Under the pieces are notes generated by a model. It did no database searches. It had not been told where the DNA came from and saw only the letters and a list, made by a program, of their open reading frames with translations. A program made the translations under genes and the position numbers. DNA of 64,000 nucleotides from JBGSYJ01 sp041748075 (GTDB lineage Bacteria; Acidobacteriota; Thermoanaerobaculia; Gp7-AA8): contig JBGTDX010000022.1 in the NCBI GenBank assembly GCA_041748075.1, positions 1 through 64,000 on the forward strand, written 5' to 3'. Within the stretch, counting starts at the first letter, position 1. Each line of letters starts with the position of its first letter. Below are positions 26,044-34,039 of the stretch, in pieces.

Positions 26044-26391
26044 CTACGACTCCTCCCGCCCTACCCTGTTGATGAAGAGCGAGAGGATGCCCAGAATGAT
26101 TCCTCCGATCGCCGCAGGCCAGAAGCCGTCGACAGAAAATCCGGGTACGAGAAACGCTGTCAGCCCCAGCATGATCGCGTTCAGAACGATCAGAAAAAGG
26201 CCAAGGGTGAGGATCGTCAGCGGCAGCGTGAGCCAGAAGAGAATCGGTTTCACCACAGCATTGAGAAGGCCCAGCACGGCGGCTGCGATCGCGAGCGCGA
26301 CGATCGACGTGGCGTGAATACCCGGCACGATCCAGCTGATCAGCAGGAGGGCGAGTGTGTTGAGAATCCACCGTGCGATGAACCCGGGCAT
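26044..26391 (-). CDS. Phage-holin-like four-helix membrane protein (YvlD-type)
   Basis: About 115 residues with four transmembrane helices: ILNTLALLLISWIVPG, SIVALAIAAAVLGLLNAVV, LTLPLTILTLGLFLIVLNAIML and WPAAIGGIILGILSLFI. This is the pattern of the mycobacterial-type holin superfamily IV (PF04020), which in most bacteria is a chromosomal membrane protein of unknown role. ATGs exist at 26400 and 26391; GGAG is immediately next to the first but 9 bp before the second, so I chose 26391. Confidence 0.82.
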   Translation of the reverse strand: MPGFIARWILNTLALLLISWIVPGIHATSIVALAIAAAVLGLLNAVVKPILFWLTLPLTILTLGLFLIVLNAIMLGLTAFLVPGFSVDGFWPAAIGGIILGILSLFINRVGREES

Positions 26392-26448
26392 CAATCTCAT
26401 CTCCAGAATTTGCCGCCGCCGGATACGACGATGAGCAACGACACATCG

Positions 26449-26480
26449 GAAAAAAGGCAGGGCCTCGCAGGGCCCTGCCA
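26449..26480 (-). terminator. Rho-independent terminator after the PpiC-like gene
   Basis: Read on the minus strand: a 9-bp GC-rich stem (GGCAGGGCC / GGCCCTGCC) with a 6-nt loop, followed by six T residues. It lies about 10 bp after the stop codon of the peptidyl-prolyl isomerase gene. Stem perfect, position ideal. Confidence 0.85.
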
Positions 26481-26488
26481 GATCTTCA

Positions 26489-27409
26489 TTACTGCGATTG
26501 CGGCTGCGGCTGTGCCGTCGGCGGGCCTGCCGCCGGGAAGAACTCGGGGACGAACTCGACCTGGGCTTTGAGCCGGAGGTCTTCGATGATCTGTTCGGCC
26601 TTGATCTTGTCACCCTGCTGCTCGATATACGTCCTCACTTCATCAAAGCTCTTCACCGTCTTTTCCGTGACCTGAAAAATGTGATATCCGAGCCGGCTCT
26701 CGATCGGCGCGCTGATCTGGTTGACCGGGAGGCTGAACACCTGCTTCGCGATGTCGGGAGGCAGCATGCCCCGGGTAAGCTCTCCCAGCTCGCCTCCCTT
26801 TTCGGCGCTGTTGGGATCGGCCGACTCCTTTTTCGCGATGGCACCAAAGTCCGCCCCGCCGCGAAGCTGCGCCACGATCGCGTCCGCTTTGGCTTTCGCC
26901 TGTGCGGGCGGAAGCGCATTGGCTACCGTAGCCTGTCCTCCGGCGACCGGTATCACGATCTGACGTGCTTTCACCGTCTCGAACTGCGACTTGCTCTTCT
27001 CGTAAATCTGCTCGGGCGTCATGTTCTCGGTGGTGGCCAGCTTCTCGAGCGCCGCATTTGCGAGGATGTTTCCGCGAGCCATGGCGAGCCTGCTCGCAAT
27101 TTCAGGATCCTTCTCGAGCCCCATCTTCTCGCCTTCCAGCTCCAGGACCTTCATCCGAACGAGCTCTTCGGCGAGCACCTTCCTTCCGGAAGGCGACGAG
27201 AGCGCGCTGCGCATCTGAGCGGGGATGCTCTCCATCGCCGCCTCGAATTCGGACTCGCGGATCTCGCCACCATTCACTCGGACCATCACGGGATCCGGTT
27301 TCACGGCGGTTGCCTGGGTGCCGGTGACGGGCTGATCGGTTGCTTCCTTTTCGCAGGCCACAAATACGAATGCCGCCAGCAGCGGCACGAACATCATCTT
27401 CTTATTCAC
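26489..27409 (-). CDS. PpiC/SurA-type peptidyl-prolyl isomerase, probable lipoprotein
   Basis: A 306-residue periplasmic foldase. The N-terminus FVPLLAAFVFVACEKE looks like a lipoprotein signal with Cys19 as the lipid site (FVAC is near, not perfect, lipobox). Residues about 45-135 form a SurA-like helical N-domain (ESEFEAAMESIPAQMRSALSS); about 145-265 are a parvulin domain (ARQIVIPV, GGELGELTRGMLPPDIAKQVFSL, SRLGYHIFQVTE). It probably assists folding of outer-membrane proteins. It has its own terminator and a divergent intergenic region shared with nuoG. Confidence 0.88.
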   Translation of the reverse strand: MNKKMMFVPLLAAFVFVACEKEATDQPVTGTQATAVKPDPVMVRVNGGEIRESEFEAAMESIPAQMRSALSSPSGRKVLAEELVRMKVLELEGEKMGLEKDPEIASRLAMARGNILANAALEKLATTENMTPEQIYEKSKSQFETVKARQIVIPVAGGQATVANALPPAQAKAKADAIVAQLRGGADFGAIAKKESADPNSAEKGGELGELTRGMLPPDIAKQVFSLPVNQISAPIESRLGYHIFQVTEKTVKSFDEVRTYIEQQGDKIKAEQIIEDLRLKAQVEFVPEFFPAAGPPTAQPQPQSQ

Positions 27410-27679
27410 GTTTTATCCTCATTGTCCGACGTGGACACCATCTCCCGGTTTCTCACAGACTCGGTCCTCGAATCAGCCCCGTTATCTTTCGGGCAGAACC
27501 GTTTCCCTCTAAAGGCGGCGGCGCCCGTTCAAATTTCACTGGAGGGCAGTGAACTGTGGCCGTAACGACACTGTTTTGATGGCTCGCTCATTGTTCGGCG
27601 ACAATGACAACCTGTCATTCCCTTGCTCGGGAGACACCGTCGATTAATTCGCTTCGGCGGGTTTTCTGCGGCGATTGCG

Positions 27680-27708
27680 TTGACCCGCGAGAGGCAAATG
27701 CGTATCCT
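27680..27708 (+). promoter_or_regulatory. Sigma-70-type promoter of nuoG-N-rex
   Basis: TTGACC (27680-27685), a 17-bp spacer, then TATCCT (27703-27708). The predicted start point is about 27715, directly at the left edge of the Rex operator, which would let bound Rex block initiation. Confidence 0.65.
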
Positions 27709-27714
27709 GCGCAC

Positions 27715-27732
27715 TTGTGAAATTTTTCACGG
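27715..27732 (+). promoter_or_regulatory. Rex operator (ROP site)
   Basis: TTGTGAAATTTTTCACGG matches the Rex consensus TTGTGAA-N4-TTCACAA at all but the last two positions and is a dyad. It sits at the predicted transcription start of nuoG, and the operon ends in a rex gene. Rex leaves its DNA when NADH/NAD+ is high, so NADH build-up would induce complex I. Confidence 0.8.
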
Positions 27733-27837
27733 CCTCGCAGCGCCGTATCCTCGGTTCATTCCATCTGCGCGAGAGGCAAGAAGGTCGTTTCTCCCGGCTC
27801 CTTTCTTCAGCATCGAGACCGTTTCAACTCATTCGCT

Positions 27838-29454
27838 ATGGCCAAAGTCACCATCGATGGAATTGAAGTCGACGTCCAGGATGGGATCAATGTCGTCGAA
27901 GCCGCAAAGGCCGCCGACATTCATGTCCCCCACTTCTGCTATCACCCGAGTCTGAGCGTCGTCGGGCAGTGCCGCATGTGTCTCGTCGAAATCGAAGGCA
28001 TGCCCAAGCTCCAGGCCGGCTGTTCGACCCCTGTAAAGGACGGCATGAAGATCGCCGTCTGGAACGAGAACGTCGACAAGGCACGCAAAGGTCAGATGGA
28101 GTTTCTTCTGATCAATCATCCTCTCGACTGCCCGATCTGCGACAAGTCGGGCGAGTGCCCCCTGCAGGACTACTCGTTCAACTACGGCACGGTCACCTCC
28201 CGCTACGGCGAACACAAGAGGACCTATCCCGGGATGGACCGCACTTCCATCGGCCCGCACGTGATCCAGAACATGAACCGCTGCATACACTGCACGCGCT
28301 GTATCCGTTTCTGCGATGAAATCACCGGAACGAACGAACTGGCTTTCTTCAAGCGCGGCGCTGCCACCGAGGTCGGCGTTTTTCCCGGCCGGCCCATCGA
28401 CAACTGGATGAGCGCGTGCGTCACCGACGTCTGCCCCACGGGAGCACTCACCACCCGAGAGTTCCGATTCGAATCGCGCGTCTGGAACCTCGAGCACACC
28501 GAGTCGGTCTGTAACGGGTGCGACGTTGGCTGCAACCTCTTCATCGGTCACCGGAGCGGGGTGATCTACCGATATCGCCCCCGCGTCAACGAAGATGTCA
28601 ACGACCACTGGCTCTGCGATTACGGACGGTTCTCTCACGAGCGCTATGAAACGGACCGCGTCGTCGTTCCGCGGGTCAGCCGCGACGGCTACCTCGGAAT
28701 CAGCACCTGGGATGAAGCTCTCGACCTGGTCGCGGAACAACTGGCGTCCGCAAACGCGTCCGCTGTGGCGGTCATCGCGTCCGCGCAGCAAACGAACGAA
28801 GAGGGGTATCTGCTCCGGAAACTCTTCGTCGATCAGATCGGTTCGCCGAACGTGGACGTGATGGTCGACGCCATAGGACCGATCCAGATGAAGTCGAGAA
28901 CCGAATGGCTCGAGGGGACGCAGGCGGGTCCGAATTACCGCGGATTGCGCGATGTCGGAATTGCGCCGGCCGGTGGCGGCCGAACGGTCGAGCAACTGAT
29001 CACCGAGGGCGCTGCGGACATCGACTTTCTTTACGTATGCGAAGCGAATTTCAGCGAGCGATCCAGCGATCCCGCTGTGATCGCGAACCTCCGCCAGGCA
29101 ACGTTCCTCGTCGTTCAGGCCTGGGAGAATCATCCACTGGCCGAGGCCGCGGACGTGGTGCTTCCTTCGACGATTTTCGCCGAAAAGGAAGGTACGTTCA
29201 CGAATCTTCAGGGACGCGTACAGCGAATCCGCCAGGCCTACCCCCCGAAGGGCCAGGCTCAGTCGGATATCGAGATCCTCGGAAGTCTCAGCCGGCGCCT
29301 TGCGGGTCCGGAGAGCCGGATGGTTACGGCCGACGCAGATGCACTGTTCGAAGAGATCCGATCATCGATTCCGGCATTCCGCTCCATGACCTGGAATGCT
29401 GCGGAGCAGTACGGAGTGATGGCCGGCGGCGACACCGCGCCGGCGGCCTCGTGA
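27838..29454 (+). CDS. nuoG: NADH-quinone oxidoreductase subunit G, short form
   Basis: Iron-sulfur subunit of complex I. The N-terminal ferredoxin domain has [2Fe-2S] ligands C34, C45, C48 and C62; the His-Cys3 site is H94, C98, C101, C107; a further [4Fe-4S] site uses C149, C152, C155 and C199; a second CNGCDVGC site (225-232, with WLCDYG downstream) starts the molybdopterin-oxidoreductase-like part. At 538 residues it is shorter than the roughly 800-900-residue proteobacterial form, mostly in the inactive molybdopterin domain. First gene of the plus-strand block. Confidence 0.95.
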   Translation: MAKVTIDGIEVDVQDGINVVEAAKAADIHVPHFCYHPSLSVVGQCRMCLVEIEGMPKLQAGCSTPVKDGMKIAVWNENVDKARKGQMEFLLINHPLDCPICDKSGECPLQDYSFNYGTVTSRYGEHKRTYPGMDRTSIGPHVIQNMNRCIHCTRCIRFCDEITGTNELAFFKRGAATEVGVFPGRPIDNWMSACVTDVCPTGALTTREFRFESRVWNLEHTESVCNGCDVGCNLFIGHRSGVIYRYRPRVNEDVNDHWLCDYGRFSHERYETDRVVVPRVSRDGYLGISTWDEALDLVAEQLASANASAVAVIASAQQTNEEGYLLRKLFVDQIGSPNVDVMVDAIGPIQMKSRTEWLEGTQAGPNYRGLRDVGIAPAGGGRTVEQLITEGAADIDFLYVCEANFSERSSDPAVIANLRQATFLVVQAWENHPLAEAADVVLPSTIFAEKEGTFTNLQGRVQRIRQAYPPKGQAQSDIEILGSLSRRLAGPESRMVTADADALFEEIRSSIPAFRSMTWNAAEQYGVMAGGDTAPAAS

Positions 29455-29461
29455 GCTGAAC

Positions 29462-30556
29462 ATGCCTTTCGACGCGACCGACATCAGTCTGAGCCTTCTG
29501 AAGATCGCCATCGTGATTGGCGTACTGCTCAACGTGACCCCGATCATGGTCTGGGTCGAGCGGCGGGGAAGCGCCCTGATCCAGGACCGGGTGGGGCCAA
29601 ACCGTGTCGGACCGTTCGGCCTGTTTCAATCGATTGCCGATGCACTCAAGTTCATTCTCAAAGAGGACATCATCCCTGCAAAGGCGCATAAGGTTCTCTA
29701 TACCCTCGCTCCTGTGTTCGGCCTGCTTCCCGCGATCACAATGTTCGCGGTAATTCCCTGGGGCCGGGCGTTCGTCATTCCTGAGATGTCGATCTTCGGC
29801 CGCACGCTCTTCGAGGGTGGCCGGTGGTTCGAGCCGATCGTGGCAGACGTGAACGTCGGAATCCTGCTCGTTTTCGCTCTGGCGTCGCTCGGCGTCTATG
29901 GCATCGTCACGGCGGGCTGGGCTTCAAACAACAAGTACTCCATGTTCGGAGCGGTGCGCGCCTCGGCCCAGATGATCTCCTACGAACTTGCGCTCGTGCT
30001 CGCGGCGGTCGTGACCCTCATGTCCGCCGGCTCGCTCAGGCTCGTCGACGTCGTCAATAGTCAGGCCGGCTATTTCGTGCTGTTCGATGTGATCAGGATT
30101 CCGGCCTGGAACATGTTTCCGATGTTCATCGGATTCGTCGTGTTCACCGTGTCCGGCTTCGCTGAGACGAACCGCCTGCCGTTCGACCTACCGGAGGCGG
30201 AAGCGGAACTCGTGGCCGGTTACCACACCGAATATTCGTCGATGAAATTCGCCATGTTCTTCATGGCCGAATACATGGCGATGTTCACGATGGCTGCCCT
30301 GATCACGACTCTTTTTCTGGGCGGATGGGATGTTCCCTGGTATGACGAGCCGCCGACGTTCCTGGGCTTCGCACTGTCGGTTCTGGCGTTCGCGGTCAAG
30401 GTCGGATTCCTGTTGTTCGTCTTCGTCTGGGTCCGCTGGACATTGCCCCGTTTCAAGTACGATCAACTCATGCGGCTCGGCTGGAAGGTGTTCCTGCCGC
30501 TCGCCATCCTGAACATCATCATCGTGGCTTTCCTGATCGCCTTTCGCTGGATCTGA
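29462..30556 (+). CDS. nuoH: NADH-quinone oxidoreductase subunit H
   Basis: Membrane subunit forming the quinone chamber at the junction of the two arms of complex I. 364 residues, about eight helices, with the signature blocks VERRGSALIQDRVGPNRVGPFGLFQSIADALK and FAETNRLPFDLPEAEAELVAGYHTEYSS split by helices. 7 bp after nuoG. nuoI, which normally follows nuoH, is missing; nuoJ comes next. Confidence 0.97.
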   Translation: MPFDATDISLSLLKIAIVIGVLLNVTPIMVWVERRGSALIQDRVGPNRVGPFGLFQSIADALKFILKEDIIPAKAHKVLYTLAPVFGLLPAITMFAVIPWGRAFVIPEMSIFGRTLFEGGRWFEPIVADVNVGILLVFALASLGVYGIVTAGWASNNKYSMFGAVRASAQMISYELALVLAAVVTLMSAGSLRLVDVVNSQAGYFVLFDVIRIPAWNMFPMFIGFVVFTVSGFAETNRLPFDLPEAEAELVAGYHTEYSSMKFAMFFMAEYMAMFTMAALITTLFLGGWDVPWYDEPPTFLGFALSVLAFAVKVGFLLFVFVWVRWTLPRFKYDQLMRLGWKVFLPLAILNIIIVAFLIAFRWI

Positions 30557-30563
30557 GACTCTG

Positions 30564-31085
30564 ATGCTCGAAACCATCGTCTTCTATGTCTTCGCATCGA
30601 TCGCCGTGATCTTCGGGATCGTGGTCATCACGCACAAGAACACGGTGGTGAGCGCGATCTCTCTCGTTGCGTCGCTCTTTTCCCTGGCCGTCATGTATGT
30701 GCTCCTGGAGGCGCCATTCATTGCGGCCCTTCAGGTCATCGTCTACGCCGGCGCGATCATGGTGCTTTTTCTTTTTGTGATCATGCTTCTGAACCTCCAG
30801 TTGCAGGATGAGGAGCGCACGAGGCCCGTACAGCAGTTTCTCGGCTGGTCCGGCTCGGCGGCATTCGGAATCACCCTGATCTACTACATCACGAAGGCAA
30901 CGGTCATCCAGGCATTGCCCCATACACCGTTCATGAGTGATGTGCGGAGCATCGGTATCCGTCTTTTCGAAGCCTACGTATTCCCCTTCGAGATGGTCTC
31001 GATCCTTCTGCTGTCGGCCATCGTCGGCGCGATCGTGCTCACTCAGCGCGGACCCATGGGGGAAGAGCCCCGGGGGGACAGGTAG
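30564..31085 (+). CDS. nuoJ: NADH-quinone oxidoreductase subunit J
   Basis: Five-helix membrane subunit of complex I, 173 residues. The third helix region QVIVYAGAIMVLFLFVIMLL, with its pi-bulge segment, is diagnostic. It starts 7 bp after nuoH and its stop codon abuts the nuoK start. Confidence 0.95.
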   Translation: MLETIVFYVFASIAVIFGIVVITHKNTVVSAISLVASLFSLAVMYVLLEAPFIAALQVIVYAGAIMVLFLFVIMLLNLQLQDEERTRPVQQFLGWSGSAAFGITLIYYITKATVIQALPHTPFMSDVRSIGIRLFEAYVFPFEMVSILLLSAIVGAIVLTQRGPMGEEPRGDR

Positions 31086-31388
31086 ATGGTTCCGACCACT
31101 CACTTTCTGATTCTGGGCGCGATCCTGTTCTCCATAGGGGTCTGTGGTGTCCTGACCCGGAAGAACGGCATCGTAATCTTCATGTCGATCGAACTGATGA
31201 TCAACGCCGTGAACCTGACATTTCTCGCCTACGCGCGGGACCTGCACTCACTGCACGGGCTGATTTTCGTATTCTTCATCATGGCCATCGCGGCGGCCGA
31301 AGCGGCCGTCGGCCTCGCGATCTTCATCACGCTGTTCCGTCACCGCGAGACCATCGATGTCGATGAAGCGAATCTGATGCACTGGTAA
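31086..31388 (+). CDS. nuoK: NADH-quinone oxidoreductase subunit K
   Basis: Three-helix antiporter-like membrane subunit of complex I (MnhC/MrpC-like), 100 residues, with the conserved membrane Glu in MSIELMINAVNLTFL and the second in AAAEAAVGLAI. Directly follows nuoJ. The gap to nuoL is about 700 bp, filled by a repeat-bounded insert. Confidence 0.96.
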   Translation: MVPTTHFLILGAILFSIGVCGVLTRKNGIVIFMSIELMINAVNLTFLAYARDLHSLHGLIFVFFIMAIAAAEAAVGLAIFITLFRHRETIDVDEANLMHW

Positions 31389-31393
31389 GTCAA

Positions 31394-31484
31394 AGATGAG
31401 GGATGAAAGATGAAAGATCAAGGCCGCCGCCCCGCCCGGGGATGGGGTGGGCTTCATCTTTCATCTTTCATCTTTCATCCCTGC
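31394..31484. repeat. Hairpin of 7-bp tandem repeats, left side of the DUF6335 insert
   Basis: The left arm reads GATGAGG GATGAAA GATGAAA GATC; the right arm is its inverted counterpart built from CATCTTT units; a GC-rich spacer of about 30 bp separates them. It begins 5 bp after the nuoK stop. The same type of element lies on the other side of the DUF6335 frame. No U-tract, so not a classic terminator. Confidence 0.8.
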
Positions 31485-31537
31485 TTTACGGCACGATCGT
31501 CGCATCGCCAGTTCCTCGAAAGGTTCGAGGTGCTGAC

Positions 31538-31945
31538 ATGTAAAAAGAGCAGATCGGTGACTGGAACGAAGACGAAGTCAGTGACAAGAACCGGAACGGA
31601 ATCGACGATGAGATCGAGCCGCCGATTCCGGACATTCAGGCGGGAAGCGAGCAGCTTGCCGAACGCCTCCGGAACAATCCGGGAACGAATCCCGGCCTTT
31701 CGGGAGGCGATGTCGACGCTCGATGGGAGGATGCCGAATCCGGTGGGGATGAAACGGTCGGGGGCAGCACGGCTACGCCCGGCCAGAATGACGTCGGTGA
31801 GATGGGCAGGGCGATGGGTGTCAGTTATGCCGATGATGAAGAGCTCAAGCTCGGAGAAAAGGAACGAAGCCGGGACAAGCACCGATGGGAGCTCGATCCG
31901 GCATCATCCGAAGACTACGTAGAAAGAAACAGAAACAAGGAATAG
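31538..31945 (+). pseudogene. DUF6335-like reading frame with a stop codon at position 2
   Basis: An open frame of 133 codons (31544-31942, stop 31943-31945) encodes an acidic protein whose C-terminal half has the DUF6335 pattern: LSGGDVDARWEDAES, VGGSTATPGQNDVGEMG, then RWELDPASSEDYVER. A plausible start exists (ATG at 31538 with GAGG 7 bp before), but the next codon is TAA, followed by AAA GAG. There is no other ATG, GTG or TTG in frame before the conserved core. One base (TAA for AAA) would restore a normal gene. Either an inactivating mutation, a sequence error, or initiation at a non-standard codon. Function of the family is unknown. Confidence 0.72.
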
Positions 31946-31993
31946 CAGACGCGGAGCCTCTTCGCGTCTGCAACAACGACGCGAGGAGAAAAA

Positions 31994-32088
31994 GGCAGGG
32001 ATGAAGGATGAAAGATGAAAGATGAAGCCCCTCCCCCCGGGTAGGGAGGCGGCTCTTCATCTTTCATCTTTCATCTTTCATCTTTGCC
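31994..32088. repeat. Hairpin of 7-bp tandem repeats, right side of the DUF6335 insert
   Basis: The left arm has GATGAAG GATGAAA GATGAAA GATGAAG; the right arm, from about 32053, is its reverse complement in CATCTTT units; the loop is GC-rich. The two arms match over about 35 bp. It ends 7 bp before the nuoL start and leaves no normal ribosome-binding site for nuoL. The unit is the same as in the element at 31394-31484. Confidence 0.8.
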
Positions 32089-32095
32089 TCCGCAT

Positions 32096-34033
32096 ATGCT
32101 GAACCAACTAGGCCTCATCCCCCTGATCCCCTTCATAGGATTCCTGCTGAACGGGCTGTTCGGCAGACGGGCGGGTAAGTCCTTCGTCACGTTCGTCGCC
32201 CTCGCCACGACGTTCACAACCGCGATCCTCGCCACAGTCGCGTCATTCCAGTACGTCTCGACCTACGAGCACGGCGAACGCCATCTCAATGTCGTTTACG
32301 AGTGGTTCCTCTCAGGAGGTATCGGGACCGACATCGCCTTCCAGCTCGATCCGCTCTCGATCGTGATGGTGCTCGTTGTGACCTGGGTCGGTTTTCTGAT
32401 CCACCTCTATTCGGTGGGCTACATGGCCCACGAAGAAGGGTATTCGCGATACTTCGCCTATCTGAATCTCTTCCTCGCGGCGATGCTGATCCTCGTGCTG
32501 GGCAGCAGCTACCTCTTCATCTTCGTCGGGTGGGAAGGCGTGGGACTCTGCTCGTATCTGTTGATCGGGTTCTATTACGAGAAGAATTCTGCGGCTGCCG
32601 CAGGGAAAAAGGCGTTCATCGTGAACCGGATCGGCGACTTCGGATTCCTGATCGCCATGTTCCTGATGTTCACCTGGATCGGCTCGGTCGATTTCGAGAG
32701 GGTCGCCGCGGCCGTTGCCGGCGGGGGAATCGCACAGGGCGTGCTCATCGCGATCTGCCTGCTGCTCTTTCTCGGTGCGTGCGGTAAATCCGCGCAGATC
32801 CCTCTTTACGTCTGGCTGCCGGATGCCATGGCCGGCCCGACGCCTGTCTCCGCACTCATCCACGCCGCGACGATGGTCACGGCCGGCGTCTACATGGTCG
32901 TCCGCTCAAACGTCCTGTTCCGCGCAGCACCCGAGGCGTTGATGGTGGTGGCGGTCATCGGTGCGCTGACTGCGCTGCTCGCAGCCACGATTGCCGTCGC
33001 ACAGAACGACATCAAGAAAGTCCTCGCCTACTCGACCGTCTCGCAGCTCGGATTCATGTTCATGGCGGCCGGAGTCGGCGCCTTCGTGGCAGCCATCTTT
33101 CATCTCGTCACGCACGCGTTCTTCAAGGCCTGTCTCTTCCTCGGGTCCGGCTCGGTCATCCATGCGATGGGCGGCGAACAGGACATCCGCGCGATGGGCG
33201 GACTGAAACCAAAGATCCCGATCACCTTCTGGACCTTCGCCGTCGCGACCTTCGCCATCGCCGGCTTTCCGTTCGCGGCCGGCTTCTTCTCGAAGGACGA
33301 GATTCTCGCATCAGCGCTCGTCACGCCGTACTTTCCGGTTCTGGGAAAATTTGTCTACGCCGCGGGCACGATCGCCGCGTTCCTCACGGCGTTCTACATG
33401 TACCGGATGTTCTATCTGGTGTTCTACGGGAAGTTCCGGGGCACGCACGAGCAGGAGCATCATCTGCATGAATCCCCATCATCGATGACGATTCCGCTCA
33501 TCGTGCTGGCCGCTCTTTCTGCGGTGGGCGGCCTGCTCGGAATCCCCCATCTCATCGGTCACGCAGTTCATTTCCCGCACATTCTCGAGACGTGGCTCCA
33601 TGGAGTACTTCCGGAGGTCGCGGGCCTGCCGCCGGGTGTCTTCGCGATTCCCGCCGGTCCCGAGATCGCCGTGATGGTCATCTCGACGCTCGTAGCGCTG
33701 GGCGGATGGGCTCTGGCAAAGTCGCTCTACAGAGACAAGGCGCTCGCATCCGACAAGCGGCTCGAGGCACAAAATCCGGCACTCGTCAGGACACTCGAGA
33801 ACAAGTACTGGGTGGACGAAGCCTACGATCGCGCCATCGTCACGCCGCTCAACCGGTTCTCGACATTCCTCTGGAAGGTCATCGACGCCATCATCGACGG
33901 CACCTTGAGTCTTCTCGGCTATATCGCCGCTGCGATGGGCGATCTGATGCGGTTCATTCAAACCGGAAACGTTCGCAATTACGCCCTGATGCTCTTCCTC
34001 GGCGTGATTGTATTCATCTGGGTGTATGTGTAG
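32096..34033 (+). CDS. nuoL: NADH-quinone oxidoreductase subunit L
   Basis: Proton-pumping antiporter-like subunit of complex I. About 645 residues, some 15-16 helices, with the proton-antiporter core (LGACGKSAQIPLYVWLPDAMAGPTPVSALIHAATMV), TVSQLGFMF and a long lateral C-terminal helix region. The ATG at 32096 begins MLNQLGLIPL, as in the family; a TTG 12 bp upstream lies inside the repeat. No clear Shine-Dalgarno sequence is present because the upstream 40 bp are CATCTTT repeats. Confidence 0.95.
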   Translation: MLNQLGLIPLIPFIGFLLNGLFGRRAGKSFVTFVALATTFTTAILATVASFQYVSTYEHGERHLNVVYEWFLSGGIGTDIAFQLDPLSIVMVLVVTWVGFLIHLYSVGYMAHEEGYSRYFAYLNLFLAAMLILVLGSSYLFIFVGWEGVGLCSYLLIGFYYEKNSAAAAGKKAFIVNRIGDFGFLIAMFLMFTWIGSVDFERVAAAVAGGGIAQGVLIAICLLLFLGACGKSAQIPLYVWLPDAMAGPTPVSALIHAATMVTAGVYMVVRSNVLFRAAPEALMVVAVIGALTALLAATIAVAQNDIKKVLAYSTVSQLGFMFMAAGVGAFVAAIFHLVTHAFFKACLFLGSGSVIHAMGGEQDIRAMGGLKPKIPITFWTFAVATFAIAGFPFAAGFFSKDEILASALVTPYFPVLGKFVYAAGTIAAFLTAFYMYRMFYLVFYGKFRGTHEQEHHLHESPSSMTIPLIVLAALSAVGGLLGIPHLIGHAVHFPHILETWLHGVLPEVAGLPPGVFAIPAGPEIAVMVISTLVALGGWALAKSLYRDKALASDKRLEAQNPALVRTLENKYWVDEAYDRAIVTPLNRFSTFLWKVIDAIIDGTLSLLGYIAAAMGDLMRFIQTGNVRNYALMLFLGVIVFIWVYV

Positions 34034-34039
34034 GAACCA

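Larger units (their letters stand above)
27410..27837. promoter_or_regulatory. Divergent regulatory region between ppiC-like gene and nuoG
   Basis: A 428-bp gene-free stretch. It holds the nuoG promoter and Rex operator (annotated separately) and, by position, the promoter of the foldase gene. The nuoG leader is about 100 nt and rather AT-rich just before the start. No riboswitch or attenuator fold was recognised. Confidence 0.7.

Noticed and set aside
26044..26391. Phage holin-like protein as a sign of prophage
   Set aside because: The family is common as a chromosomal membrane protein and there are no other phage genes nearby.
31410..31922. Plus-strand open frame with an ATG between nuoK and nuoL
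   Set aside because: Its translation is Arg/Ser-rich and begins in the repeat. The neighbouring frame encodes the DUF6335 core, so this one is a shadow.
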